64,000 nt of DNA, taken from assembly GCA_041390865.1 (NCBI GenBank), contig JAWKPC010000002.1, positions 372,001 to 436,000 on the forward strand. Reading direction: 5' to 3'. Within the stretch, counting starts at the first letter, position 1, and every line of letters begins with the position of its first letter. Below the pieces are notes generated by a model. The model did not search any database, was not told the DNA's origin, and was given only the letters and a program-made list of their open reading frames with translations. Of the stretch, positions 35,313-44,700 are shown piece by piece. The position numbers were made by a program, and so were the translations under genes. The DNA is from JAUIIK01 sp041390865 (GTDB taxonomy: Bacteria; Chloroflexota; Chloroflexia; Thermomicrobiales; CFX8).

Positions 35313-35762
35313 TCAGGCGGGCTCGCCGGTATCGTTTGCCGTCAGGAGTGCCCTGACAAGGCCATGCATGCGTTGTTGCTGTTCCGGGCAAAGTGCAGCG
35401 TTCAGCACTGCCGCCATCTCGGTCTCGTACGTCTCGCTTGCAGCCGCCAGCTTGCGCTTCCCGGCATCCGTAAGGGCGATGCGGCTCGCGCGGCGATCTG
35501 CGGGATCAGGTTCGCGTTGAAGGAGTCCTTCGCCCACGATACGGTCAACGATCTTGCTGGCTCCGCCTACGGTCAGGCCGATCGCCCCGGCAATCTCCCC
35601 CACACGCAGGCTCTCGCCAGGTGAGCGCTCGATGACATAGAGCGGCCAGAAGTAGGCCAACGGAAGGTCGTGCGCTGATCGCAGCCGCGCGTCGACCCTA
35701 TTCCAGAGAGTGATCTCCAGCCGCACCAGGTCACTGAGCCATTCGATTTGGTCCGATGGCAT
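35313..35762 (-). CDS. MarR-family transcriptional regulator
   Basis: The 149-residue winged-helix regulator shows LPLAYFWPLYVIERSPGESLRVGEIAGAIGLTVGGASKIVDRIVGEGLLQREPDPADRRASRIALTDAGKRKL. The D-R-R-A-x-x-I-x-L-T-x-x-G wing is diagnostic of MarR. ATG 35762 has GGGAGG about ten bases upstream; the frame stays open far upstream through unrelated sequence. A 31-base palindrome 31 bases before the start is the probable operator. The alkylsulfatase-like gene follows 55 bases downstream on the same strand, so the two probably form an operon that MarR represses. The divergent DUF255 gene may also be affected. Confidence 0.9.
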   Translation of the reverse strand: MPSDQIEWLSDLVRLEITLWNRVDARLRSAHDLPLAYFWPLYVIERSPGESLRVGEIAGAIGLTVGGASKIVDRIVGEGLLQREPDPADRRASRIALTDAGKRKLAAASETYETEMAAVLNAALCPEQQQRMHGLVRALLTANDTGEPA

Positions 35763-35792
35763 TGGTCCCAACCTCCCAGACCGCCGGATTAT

Positions 35793-35823
35793 ATATTCCT
35801 TGGAATATAGTTCCAAGGGATAT
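35793..35823. promoter_or_regulatory. MarR operator palindrome
   Basis: ATATTCCTTGGAA, a TATAG spacer and TTCCAAGGGATAT form 13-base arms with one mismatch. The position, just upstream of marR and before a divergent gene, and the symmetry are typical of MarR boxes. An overlapping inner palindrome ATATTCC-TT-GGAATAT is also present, so two staggered dimers could bind. Confidence 0.75.
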
Positions 35824-35939
35824 GAGCATCCATGAGGTTCGATGGTAGACAACGTCGTGTTCGCTGAAGCTACCGCTTCCAGCCCGGGCGTATCCTTAGA
35901 AGCAAATGCCACGAACCATCTAGAGGAGATCCCCCGATT

Positions 35940-37976
35940 ATGACCAACCGACTTGCGCAGGAGACGAGCCCCTACCTGCTCCAGCACGCCGAAAATCCGG
36001 TCGACTGGTATCCGTGGGGCGAGGACGCCCTGGAGAAGGCGCGAGACGAAGACAAAGTCATCCTGCTGTCGATCGGCTATTCCGCCTGCCACTGGTGCCA
36101 CGTCATGGCTCATGAGAGCTTCGAGAACGACGCGATCGCGGCGCAGATGAACGACCTCTTCGTCAACATCAAGGTCGACCGCGAGGAGCGGCCGGATATC
36201 GATTCGCTCTACATGGCGTCGGTTCAGGCGATGACCGGTCACGGCGGCTGGCCGATGACCGTCTTCCTGACGCCGGACGGTAAGCCTTTCTACGGCGGAA
36301 CCTACTTTCCACCGAACGACCGCGGCGGCATGCCGGGGTTCCCGCGGGTCATGCAGGGCGTCCACGAAGCGTATCGGGACCGGCGCGAGCAGGTGGAAGC
36401 GAGCGCCGAGACGCTGGCGAACCGGCTGGGCGAGGTCTTCCGGAGCGAGCTTCCACCAGGCGCGTTGAAGCCCGAGCTGTTCGAGACCGCGCTCGACAAT
36501 CTGGAGCGGCAGTACGACGAGACGAATGGCGGGTTCGCCGGCGCGCCGAAATTTCCGGCCGCGATGACCGTCGATCTGCTGCTGAGGATCCACCACCGCA
36601 ACGGCAGCGATCCGGCACTCCGCATGGCCAATCACACGCTGGACAGGATGGCGCGGGGCGGGCTCTACGATCAGGTTGGCGGAGGGTTCCACCGTTATAC
36701 CGTCGACGCGGTCTGGCTGGTACCGCACTTCGAGAAGATGCTCTACGACAACGCGCTTCTGGCCGATACCTATGCCCAGGCGTTCCAGGCAACCGGGGAA
36801 GCGTTCTACCGGACGATTGCCGGAGAGACGCTGGATTATGTGCTGCGGGAGATGACGTCGCCGGAAGGCGGCTTCTACTCGACCCAGGATGCCGATACCG
36901 AAGGCGAAGAGGGGAAGTTCTTCGTCTGGAGACCGGACGAAGTGCGCGAGGTACTGGGCGATGATGCCGGCAAGGTCATCGAGCTCCTCGGTCTCACCGA
37001 GCGGGGAAACTTCGAAGGCTCGAACGTCCTCTCGATCCCGAAGCAGGAAGATCGCATGCGATGGCGTGACGATGAGTTCTCGCCTCTAAGGCAGCAGTTG
37101 TTCGATGCTCGGGCTGACCGGACACACCCCGGACGCGACGACAAGATCCTGACGTCCTGGAACGGCCTGATGATGCGCGCATTCGCCAACGCGGCCTGGA
37201 TGCTGGGTTCCGAGAGGTACGCCACCGCTGCGGCCGACAACGCGCGATTCCTGAGGGATAATCTCCAGCAACAGGGCAGGCTGCTCCACTCGTACAAGGA
37301 TGGCGAGGCGCGTATCGATGCGTTTCTCGAGGACTACGCATTCCTGATCGACGGCCTGCTGGCGCTCTACCGGGCGACCTTCGATCCAGAGTGGATCGAA
37401 TGGGCAACCGACCTCGCCAGAGTAGCGGTCGACAACTTCTACGATGCCGAGGAAGGCGCGTTCTACGACACGTCGTCGGCCAGCGAGCGGCTGATCGCCC
37501 GGCCGCGCGATCCGTTCGACAACGCGACGCCGTCCGGCAACAGCGTCATCGTCGATAGTCTGATCCGGCTGGCGCATCTGATCGGCGACGTCGAGTTCAC
37601 CCGGCTGGCGCGGGGCGTCATCGAGGAGCACGCTGGAATCGCCGCCGAGCATCCGCACGGACTCTCTCGCCTCCTCGTCGCTGCCGATTTCGCCACCGGC
37701 CCGAGCGCCGAGATCGCGATCGTCGGTCCAGCGAACGATGCCGGGCGGCAGGATCTGCTGGATGCGTTGAGAGACGAGTACCTCCCGCGCGTTGTCGTCG
37801 CGGTGGCCGAGCCGGGCGATGGCGCGGCCGAGACGATCGATCTGCTGCTGAGCCGCGAGCTCGTTGACGGAAAATCCGCCGCCTATGTCTGCATCAACCA
37901 TGCCTGCCAGATGCCGGTGACGGAACCGGACGCAATGCTCGAGCAGGCCCGGAGTCTGGTCGGTGAAAGAGGTTAA
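35940..37976 (+). CDS. DUF255 thioredoxin-domain protein (YyaL/SPATA20 family)
   Basis: The 678-residue protein starts with the family signature NRLAQETSPYLLQHAENPVDWYPWGEDALEKAR, followed by a thioredoxin-like domain with SACHWCHVM (Cys50, Cys53), DREERPDID and GGWPMTVFLTPDGKPFYGGTYFPP. A long (alpha/alpha)6-barrel region resembling N-acylglucosamine epimerase/cellobiose epimerase folds follows to the end. The full family length is present. GAGGAG precedes ATG 35940. The physiological role of this widespread family is not settled. The next gene starts six bases after the stop. Confidence 0.93.
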   Translation: MTNRLAQETSPYLLQHAENPVDWYPWGEDALEKARDEDKVILLSIGYSACHWCHVMAHESFENDAIAAQMNDLFVNIKVDREERPDIDSLYMASVQAMTGHGGWPMTVFLTPDGKPFYGGTYFPPNDRGGMPGFPRVMQGVHEAYRDRREQVEASAETLANRLGEVFRSELPPGALKPELFETALDNLERQYDETNGGFAGAPKFPAAMTVDLLLRIHHRNGSDPALRMANHTLDRMARGGLYDQVGGGFHRYTVDAVWLVPHFEKMLYDNALLADTYAQAFQATGEAFYRTIAGETLDYVLREMTSPEGGFYSTQDADTEGEEGKFFVWRPDEVREVLGDDAGKVIELLGLTERGNFEGSNVLSIPKQEDRMRWRDDEFSPLRQQLFDARADRTHPGRDDKILTSWNGLMMRAFANAAWMLGSERYATAAADNARFLRDNLQQQGRLLHSYKDGEARIDAFLEDYAFLIDGLLALYRATFDPEWIEWATDLARVAVDNFYDAEEGAFYDTSSASERLIARPRDPFDNATPSGNSVIVDSLIRLAHLIGDVEFTRLARGVIEEHAGIAAEHPHGLSRLLVAADFATGPSAEIAIVGPANDAGRQDLLDALRDEYLPRVVVAVAEPGDGAAETIDLLLSRELVDGKSAAYVCINHACQMPVTEPDAMLEQARSLVGERG

Positions 37977-37981
37977 CTCTC

Positions 37982-38632
37982 TTGGTTGCGAAATCCGGGG
38001 CCTCCCCGATTGCGGACGAGATCAACCGGCGAATCGAAGGCCTTCAGGACCGCTCGACCGGTGCGGTGCGGAAGGTCCGACGTGAATACTCGAAGCGGCT
38101 GCGGACGGAATCGCCGGACGTGGTCCGAGCCGTCGCGATGGCACTGCTGGAGCGGCATCGCTGGGTTGCCTACGAGCTTCTCTATCATCATCCGGATGGC
38201 TTCAATGGAGTTGGCATCGACGAAGTCGAAGCGCTCGGCAGGGGGCTGGATAGCTGGGCCAGCGTCGACGCGTTTGCCCGTTACATTTCGGGAGCCGCAT
38301 GGCAGCGGGGCCTGATCTCGGATGATGACGTTCGCCGGTGGACGACATCTCCGGACCGTTTCTGGCGCAGGGCGGCCCTTGTTTCGACGGTGCCGCTGAA
38401 CTTGCGGGCTGCCGGCGGCACCGGGGATGCCCGGCGGACGCTCGAGATCTGCACCTTACTGGTCGACGACAGAGACGACACCGTCGTGAAGGCCCTGTCC
38501 TGGGCGCTTCGCGAACTGGTGCTCTGGGATCCGGACGCGGTCCGGTCTTTTGTCGACGAGCATGACGACGTTCTTGCGGCGAGAGTGAAGCGAGAGGTAC
38601 GGAGCAAGCTGGAGACGGGCAGGAAGAACTGA
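37982..38632 (+). CDS. DNA alkylation repair-like HEAT-repeat protein
   Basis: The 216-residue helical protein starts at TTG 37982 with AGAGG nine bases upstream, five bases after the previous stop, so it is coupled to the DUF255 gene. The sequence (RRIEGLQDRSTGAVRKVRREYSKRL, VVRAVAMALLERHRWVAYELLYHHPDGF, WASVDAFARYISGAAWQRGLISDDDVRRWTTSPDRFWRRAALVSTVPLN, DDTVVKALSWALRELVLWDPDAVRSFVDEHDD) fits the AlkD family: the W-x-R-R-A-A-L-V-S and V-x-K-A-L-S-W-A-L-R-E segments are typical. AlkD removes bulky or positively charged alkylated bases. Whether the catalytic Asp and Trp are in place I cannot confirm by eye. Confidence 0.75.
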   Translation: MVAKSGASPIADEINRRIEGLQDRSTGAVRKVRREYSKRLRTESPDVVRAVAMALLERHRWVAYELLYHHPDGFNGVGIDEVEALGRGLDSWASVDAFARYISGAAWQRGLISDDDVRRWTTSPDRFWRRAALVSTVPLNLRAAGGTGDARRTLEICTLLVDDRDDTVVKALSWALRELVLWDPDAVRSFVDEHDDVLAARVKREVRSKLETGRKN

Positions 38633-38637
38633 GGCTG

Positions 38638-38677
38638 GCTCCTCCCCTGCCCCCTCCTCGAATTCGAGGGAGGGGAT
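38638..38677. repeat. GC-rich dispersed repeat type B
   Basis: CCCCCTCCTCGAATTCGAGG and a following GAGGGGA form an inverted repeat around CGAATTCG, closely matching the copy at 11951. It starts six bases after the HEAT gene stop and could end transcription. Confidence 0.7.
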
Positions 38678-38805
38678 CTGCGCGCTACGGCTAGGTTTCA
38701 GGGCTGAGCAATGGGCTTGACCGGATTCCGGGCTCACCTCCAGCGACGACGGAAACACAGCTGCTCGCATTACACGGTTTCACGGTGACCAGAGCAGGAG
38801 ACTCG

Positions 38806-38892
38806 TAGGGGGCGTGATGAATCACGTCCGCGCTTGGAGGCCACATACGTACGATGGTTGGGTCTACCGGGCGTGATGATTCACGCCCCTAC
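38806..38892 (+). repeat. dispersed repeat type C with inverted ends
   Basis: An 87-base element runs from GTAGGGGGCGTGATGAATCA to GTGATGATTCACGCCCCTAC, so the ends are inverted copies. The middle carries CGCGCTTGGAGGCCACATAC and GTACGATGGTTGGGTCTACC. A diverged copy lies at 22339-22405. It holds no open frame. The remaining bases of 38633-38963 contain only this and the type B copy. Confidence 0.7.
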
Positions 38893-38963
38893 ACCATCGC
38901 GCCATATATTGCCGGAAACAGTATTATGAGGGCCGCATCTTCCTGCAACCTACGAACTACCAA

Positions 38964-39935
38964 CTACAAACTCACCCCGGGAAGTCCGACGCCGGGGGCG
39001 GGGCGTTCGAGGAGGACATCGCGGCGGAAGCGGAAGAGTTCGGCGGGGCGTCCTCCGGTGCCGGTCGTCTTGCCGGTGCCCTCGACGAGACCGGCTCGCT
39101 CGACCAATCGCCGGAAGTTCTGCTTGTGGAGCCTGGTGCCGCTGAGCGCCTCGACGACCTGCTGCAGCTGGAGCAGCGTGAAGACTTCCGGCAGAAGCTC
39201 GAAGACGACCGGGCGATACTGGATCTTCCCGCGAATGCGGCTGATAGCCGTGGCTGTGATCCTGCGGTGGTCGTAGGCCAGCGGCCGGCCCGGAACGAGT
39301 TGGACGCCGTCGAGATCGAGTGGCGCGGAGCTGGATATGGCCAGATCCTGGTGGAACTCCTCGACGAGCCCGGCTTCCCAGAGCAGCTCGTAGCGATCGA
39401 GAGCCCGTTCGGGATCCCAGTGGGACGTCCCGGCGCCGAATGCGATCGCGATCCGGTCCCGGCGCTGGCCGGCGGATGCTTCCGTTCCTGCGCCGTCCGC
39501 CCAGTCCTCGAGGGCGGGAAGGATCGTCGACTCGATCATCTCCGGTCTGCCGGTGCGGTGATCCTCCCACGGGAAGAGGCGATACCAGCCCTGCCACCAG
39601 ACGCCGGGAGAAGCGGGCAGCTCTCGTTCCCGGATCAGGGCCAGATAGGTGACCGAGAGGACCCGGGCCGGCTCGGAAAGCTCCCGGTTCAGATCACCGA
39701 AGGTATAGAGCTGCTCGACATAACCGAGCTCCAGTCCGGTCCGCTCCCGAACCCAGCGCCGGACGCCAAGCTCGAGCGTGCGATCCCGCTCGGCGTCGAG
39801 CTGACCGAATGGCAGCGTCGGCCGGGCGTCTTTCCCTTGGAGAGTGAGAATGCGCGGCGTACCGTCGGTGACGGCGACGATAGCGGCATTGAGGCGGACA
39901 ACGATCGGTAGTGGCACTTGGACTTCCGTCGACAC
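38964..39935 (-). CDS. Nudix-like regulator with winged-helix C-terminus (NrtR-like)
   Basis: The 323-residue protein has an N-terminal Nudix-fold region (VRLNAAIVAVTDGTPRILTLQG...LPFGQLDAERDRTLELGVRRWVRERTGLELGYVEQLYTFGD) whose Nudix box is degenerate: the G-x5-E...R-E-x-x-E-E catalytic pattern is not intact. The C-terminal winged-helix segment KIQYRPVVFELLPEVFTLLQLQQVVEALSGTRLHKQNFRRLVERAGLVEGTG resembles NrtR regulators that sense NAD precursors or ADP-ribose. A middle segment of about 100 residues is not usual in NrtR. GTG 39935 begins the frame. It probably acts as a transcription factor, not a hydrolase; the target is unknown. Confidence 0.75.
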   Translation of the reverse strand: MSTEVQVPLPIVVRLNAAIVAVTDGTPRILTLQGKDARPTLPFGQLDAERDRTLELGVRRWVRERTGLELGYVEQLYTFGDLNRELSEPARVLSVTYLALIRERELPASPGVWWQGWYRLFPWEDHRTGRPEMIESTILPALEDWADGAGTEASAGQRRDRIAIAFGAGTSHWDPERALDRYELLWEAGLVEEFHQDLAISSSAPLDLDGVQLVPGRPLAYDHRRITATAISRIRGKIQYRPVVFELLPEVFTLLQLQQVVEALSGTRLHKQNFRRLVERAGLVEGTGKTTGTGGRPAELFRFRRDVLLERPAPGVGLPGVSL

Positions 39936-39976
39936 TGAACGTTTCGCATCGTCGTGAGTGTACCGACTGGCTTCGA

Positions 39977-41107
39977 TCAGCCGTCATGCCCGCATGCCGG
40001 AAAGGTGTTGTCGAGCCACTCCACCGCCGCATCCAGGACGGGATCATCCGTCCGCGGCTGCGTCGACCCATCGGCCTCGATCTGTACATCCGGGATGATC
40101 GATGCATCGTATGGCTGGCCGGTGCGATCCGCCATGCGGGCGACGGTGAGGATGATCCACGCTCCGTCGGGCATCTCGTAGACATCGTTTGACGTCGGGA
40201 CACCTGCGGTCGCCTGCCCGAAGCTTCGGGTTTCCGGCCTGCCGCGGAACGCGATCGCAACGGCTTCCCCCGAGCTTCCCGTTTCGTGGCCGGTCAGGAC
40301 CGCGACCGGTGGTTGCGGGTTCTCGGGGATGTAAGCGGGCGCCTTCGCCCAGAGGACGTCTCCTTCATAGGCTCTGCCGTCCCTGATCGTCCAGTCGATG
40401 GATGAGCCGTCCGGATAGACGAAGGAGCCGACGACGCCGTCACCAAGGATCGGGCTGATGCCGGCCAGCATCGGCCACATGTTGCCGCCGGAGTTCTCCC
40501 GCAGATCGACGATCCAGCCGCAGACCTCCGGACTGTCAAGCTGACGGATGACCTGCACGGCCGTCTCCGCGTATTGCCCGGCTGCTTCGCCGGTCCCGGT
40601 GACGCGCGGCAACTCGAAGTAGGCGATGCCGTGCTCCAGCCGGCGCCCCTCCGGCATCGGGCCGGATGGCGATCCATGTTCGGCAGATCGGGCGGCGATC
40701 GGGTTCAGGAACGCGCTGTGATCGTCGCCGAGCAGATCCAATGTGTCACGGAGGATCTCGTAGATTTCCAGCCTGGTCTCGACTGTGGACGCGCGTTCAT
40801 GCGCCCGGGCCCGAACGGTGGGCCAGTCGACTTCGGACCGGTAGAGTGCGTTCTGCTCGATGTAGTCCAGTCCCTCGTCAAGGTAGGCGATCCATTCCTG
40901 GCGAGGAAGCGTTGCTGCCGGTTGTGCGGTCGGGGACGGCGTTGCGGGAACGATGGCTGCAGCCGTTGCCGTAGGCGACGAGATGGCTGATCTGGTCGGG
41001 GGAGCCGTCGAGACCGGCTGCGGCGTGGCTGTGTCGGTCATCCGGGCAGCCCCGGAACAGCCGCTAAGGATCATGAAGATGGTTGCCAGCAGCCAGAAGG
41101 GTTTCAC
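39977..41107 (-). CDS. S41-family peptidase lipoprotein
   Basis: The 376-residue protein has a lipoprotein signal (MKPFWLLATIFMILSGCSG, Cys17) and a long Thr/Pro/Ala-rich linker (to about residue 68), so it should be anchored outside the membrane. The peptidase domain shows YEILRDTLDLLGDDHSAFL, GIAYFELPRVTG, CGWIVDLRENSGGNMWPMLAG, VAVLTGHETGSSGEAVAIAF and RPETRSFGQATAG. The nucleophile is the second Ser of GSSGE; the Lys used by CtpA-type enzymes is not evident, and Gln stands in F-G-Q-A-T-A-G, so it resembles the tricorn-type branch that uses His (DDHS) and Glu. There is no PDZ domain. Substrate unknown. Confidence 0.85.
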   Translation of the reverse strand: MKPFWLLATIFMILSGCSGAARMTDTATPQPVSTAPPTRSAISSPTATAAAIVPATPSPTAQPAATLPRQEWIAYLDEGLDYIEQNALYRSEVDWPTVRARAHERASTVETRLEIYEILRDTLDLLGDDHSAFLNPIAARSAEHGSPSGPMPEGRRLEHGIAYFELPRVTGTGEAAGQYAETAVQVIRQLDSPEVCGWIVDLRENSGGNMWPMLAGISPILGDGVVGSFVYPDGSSIDWTIRDGRAYEGDVLWAKAPAYIPENPQPPVAVLTGHETGSSGEAVAIAFRGRPETRSFGQATAGVPTSNDVYEMPDGAWIILTVARMADRTGQPYDASIIPDVQIEADGSTQPRTDDPVLDAAVEWLDNTFPACGHDG

Positions 41108-41228
41108 ACTGCCCTACTTCGGATTCGTCGATAGTTCATCTGGAAAGAACTACGACGAAGACGGAAGTATGTGACGGCTTGAGCGGGGGTACGGTACAGG
41201 GAGTTGGTTCGGGTTGAAGGTTGCCGGA

Positions 41229-41579
41229 CTAGACGCGGATCATGTGTTCGATGTCGAGCAGGTGCTCGGTCAGCGTCGGGCGAATGCGCCGGGCATCGAT
41301 GCCGGGCTCCGTGAGCACGATCAACCGGAGATCGCTGCCGCTGACGACGTGAATAGCTCCGAACTCCGAGACGACGTCCCAGTAATTTGGTCCGTCTTCT
41401 CCCGGCCGGTCTACCACGACCGCGGTTGCCGCCAGATGCTCGGCATCCGGTACGTTGGTCGCCGCGTTGGCGACGAGCAAGCCGTCGACCGTCGTGATGA
41501 CGGCTCCCAGGATCGCCTGGTATTCGAGAAGGTCGAGCAACCTGCTCTCAACTCCGGAACCACGGCTACCTGCCGGCAT
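41229..41579 (-). CDS. Roadblock/LC7-like protein
   Basis: The 116-residue alpha/beta protein shows LLDLLEYQAILGAVITTVDGLLVANAATNVPDAEHLAATAVVV followed by AIHVVSGSDLRLIVLTEPGIDARRIRPTLTEHLLDIEHMIRV, the order of a Roadblock/longin fold (helix, G-x-V-x-x-x-D-G-L-x-V strand turn, helix, strands, helix). MglB-type members regulate small Ras-like GTPases or bind nucleotide-free partners. I place the start at ATG 41579 with AGGA eight bases upstream. A stronger site (AAGGAG) precedes an ATG at about 41617 in another frame that soon stops, so a one-base error near the start is possible. It sits directly after the acidic TPR gene, and no Ras-like GTPase is encoded in the window. Confidence 0.65.
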   Translation of the reverse strand: MPAGSRGSGVESRLLDLLEYQAILGAVITTVDGLLVANAATNVPDAEHLAATAVVVDRPGEDGPNYWDVVSEFGAIHVVSGSDLRLIVLTEPGIDARRIRPTLTEHLLDIEHMIRV

Positions 41580-41656
41580 AGTTGCATCCTGCTTCCGTCT
41601 GCTGGTCAGCCATAGCTTTGCTCCTTCGCCAGGCCGGTCCCGGTTTCCTGGTCGCC

Positions 41657-41693
41657 GATTCCTGCGGGCGCACAACCTGCGCCCGCAGGAATC
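41657..41693 (-). terminator. hairpin after the acidic TPR gene
   Basis: GATTCCTGCGGGCGCA and TGCGCCCGCAGGAATC pair perfectly over 16 bases around CAACC. It begins 15 bases after the TPR stop and separates it from the Roadblock gene, so some transcripts may end here. Confidence 0.75.
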
Positions 41694-41707
41694 GCGATCA
41701 CATCGGA

Positions 41708-44700
41708 CTACATCTTGATTTCGCGCATGAGACGCCGGGTAGCCATCGCCATCGAGGCATGGTTGCGCGCCTGGGCGCCATCGCCGCGCCGCCGGTAAAT
41801 GTCGGCCAGCAGCCTGTGGGCCAGATCCGCTTCGAGATCGTTGTAGGCGCATTGCTCCAGCGACGTGATGATGGCATTGTGGCGGCCCGGGGCGTGCCGG
41901 ATGAGCCAGCGATACTCGGTAAATGCCGCGTGAATCTCACCCTGATCCAGCAGGGCTTCGGCGTACTCCCAGCGAGCTTCGTCGTCGCGCGGATCGGCTT
42001 CTACTCTTGCCTGCAACGCATCAAGCTCGCCCGAGTCCGCGGCTCGCTCCTCGAGATCGACCTGATCGAATTCTTCGACAGCTTCCGATTCCGTTTCGGT
42101 CAGCGGCGCTTCCGGTTCGCTCATCTCGACAGGTAGGTCTTCAATCCCGGCCGGTTCGTCGGCTTCCAGTGCAGGAAGCATACGGTCGCCTTTGATTGTG
42201 CCCTGGTCGACGAGGGCGGCCTTTGCCTGGCGAGTGCGCTCGAAGAGATCGCCGTCCACTACCAGTTGATCGGCTGTCGGGGTGACGACGTTCGCGTGCG
42301 GTTCGACGGTCTCCTCGATGGTCGCGCCGACATCCGAGGCCTGGACCATTTCGACAGGAGCGCGGCCCTGGTCCCGATTCAGCCGGTCGAGGTTCTCTCG
42401 TGCTGCCTGCTCGACTTCAGCCATGCGCTGTTCGAATTGCGGGTCGAGCGATCCGCTGGTCAGCTCCTGGGTGATGTCCAGATGATGGTCAACGCCGTCT
42501 GGTAGCTCGGGATCGAGCAGCGGCTCTTCGTCGGGGGCCGCTTCGGAAACCTCGTTGAGCAGCTCCTGGACGTTCAGTCCGGCGCTCTCATCCTGTTGTT
42601 CCCAGGGAAGCACGCCGAACTCGAACGAATCCGATCCCTCAACATCCTCGAAGTCCTCGAGGGCGAAGGGTTCGAGTCCTGGAACATCTTCCAGCCCGCC
42701 GAGCGTGTCCGATACGTTTTCGGTTGGCTGCGGTTCCGGCTGGGGGGCTTCCCCGGCAGGAGTCTCCGGTTGCGCGGTCGGGCGCGCCGGCGCTGCGGGT
42801 TCCACCGAGGTGACGAAGTCCATGTCCTCATCGTCGAGCGCGAACGGCTCGAGACCGAAGTCATCAATATCCAGCAGCTGGTCGTTGCCGCTGTCTCCAC
42901 CGGGCGTCGCCGATGCAAGCTGGGCGTCGATCTCGTCCCATCCTTCGGCAAGTGAGGGGAATGCCGGGCTCTCGTCCGATGATTCCTCGCTTGAGGGCTG
43001 CCCCGCGCCGGTCGCCGTGCGCGTCGGATCGAAGGGGGCCAATCCCTCGTTGCCAAGCTCTCCAAGTAGACGGGTGAAGCCGGTGCCGGACTGGACGGCC
43101 GGCGGCGCTGCGGCCGGTTCGGGTTCGATCGAGCTGTCTGCAGGTTCCGATTTCGCGGCCGTCGGTTCCTGCTCCTCGGATTCGCCGAGGATCATCGTGC
43201 CGCGATCCACCTCATCGACGTCCATCTCTGCGTCGGGTTCTTCGACGTCGGGAAGTTCGGGGAAGTCGTCATCGTCTCCCGATGCATTGCCGAGGCTGCC
43301 ACCGCCGCTGAAAAAGCCGGGGGCGACTTTTGGCGGTCCTCCGCCGATCTGAACGGCGTCCGGATCCTCGATCTTGATGTCGAAATCGATATCCGAATCT
43401 TCGAAGAATCCGGAGGACTTCTGGACGGGCTCGCCATCCGATGCGCCGAAGTCATCCAGGCTCATCGGTTCGATGCCTTCGAAGTCACCCAGCAGGTCGC
43501 CAAGCTCGGCGTCGTCGACCGGCTCATCGGAAAACGGAGGAGTGGGGTCGTCTCCAAGCTCCATGTCGAGCAGGTTGAGACTGGGTACGGAGACTTCTTC
43601 ATCCCCGTCGTCAAAACTAAATGGCTCTTCATCAATCGGCTCTTCCGACATCGATTCGTCCGCGAAATGTTCGGCGATGTCGTCCATGGTTTCTTCGGCT
43701 GCCGCCGGGGATACCGGTTCGACCTCGACCGTGTCCGGCTCTTCTTCGGCCTCGATTGTTTCCGGAACAAAGGAGGACGTCGTCGGTTCCACCGGGATCT
43801 CCGGCATCTCGTCGGAGAACTCTTCAAGGCGGATCGGCTGGAGATCGTCGATATCGGTTATCTCGTCGGATTCTTGATCCGGTTGGAAGGTGAAGTCGGG
43901 GGCCGGCACGAATTGCGGGCGCTCGCTGACGACGGCGTCGGCCCGTTCTTCGAGCACCGGCTGATGCTCGGGGTCGACGAGCAGGAAATCGGCGTCGGCG
44001 TCCGGCTGCCTCGCAAGCATCGCAGCGGCGATCATGCTGTCGGGGTCGAGGCGCCGCAAGCGCTCGCGGTACTCCAGCGCCAGGTCGGTATCGCCGGTGC
44101 GGTGTTCGAGGTCAGCCAGAATGACAAGCGCCGGAACGAGCTCGCTGTGATCTTTCAGAAACTCGCGGGCGATCTCGGCTGCGTCCGGGTTCTCACCGAG
44201 GATCCAGAGCGTCTCGGCCAATCCCATCCAGAGATCAATCCGGTCAGGTAGGGCGATCAGCGCCGACTGGTACTCCTTGATGGCCCGGCGCAATCGAGCG
44301 CCGTTGGCGTGAATCTGGGCCAGGGCGGCGTGAGTCAGCCGCAGCCTGCCGTCGGAGCCGTAGCGCTTCTCGGCGACGCGGTTGATCGGTTCACGGTACT
44401 GGGCGTCGTATGGAGCAAGCTCCCAGGCGACCTGGCAATAGGCCAGCGCGTGCTCGAGCACGCCGCGGTCCTCAGCGATCAGGCCCAGACCGAGGTAGGC
44501 TGAGGCGTCGCGGGGATCATGAGAGAGCAGGCGGGCGAACCAGGTCTCCGCCTCGGCGGAATCCCCCTGTTCGAGGTACGCCAGCCCGAGCAAACGGTGT
44601 GCCGCGCTGTAATGCGGGTACTGGTCGATGATGTTTGTACACGATTCAACGACGGAGCGATAGTCTCCGTTGTCAAAGGCTGTCTGCGCCTGTTCGATCG

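Noticed and set aside
35313..36728. 471-codon frame containing MarR
   Set aside because: Only the last 149 codons are MarR; the rest is antisense to the DUF255 gene and crosses the operator.
42555..43877. Serine-rich plus-strand frames
   Set aside because: They arise from the reverse complement of Asp/Glu codons in the acidic TPR gene.
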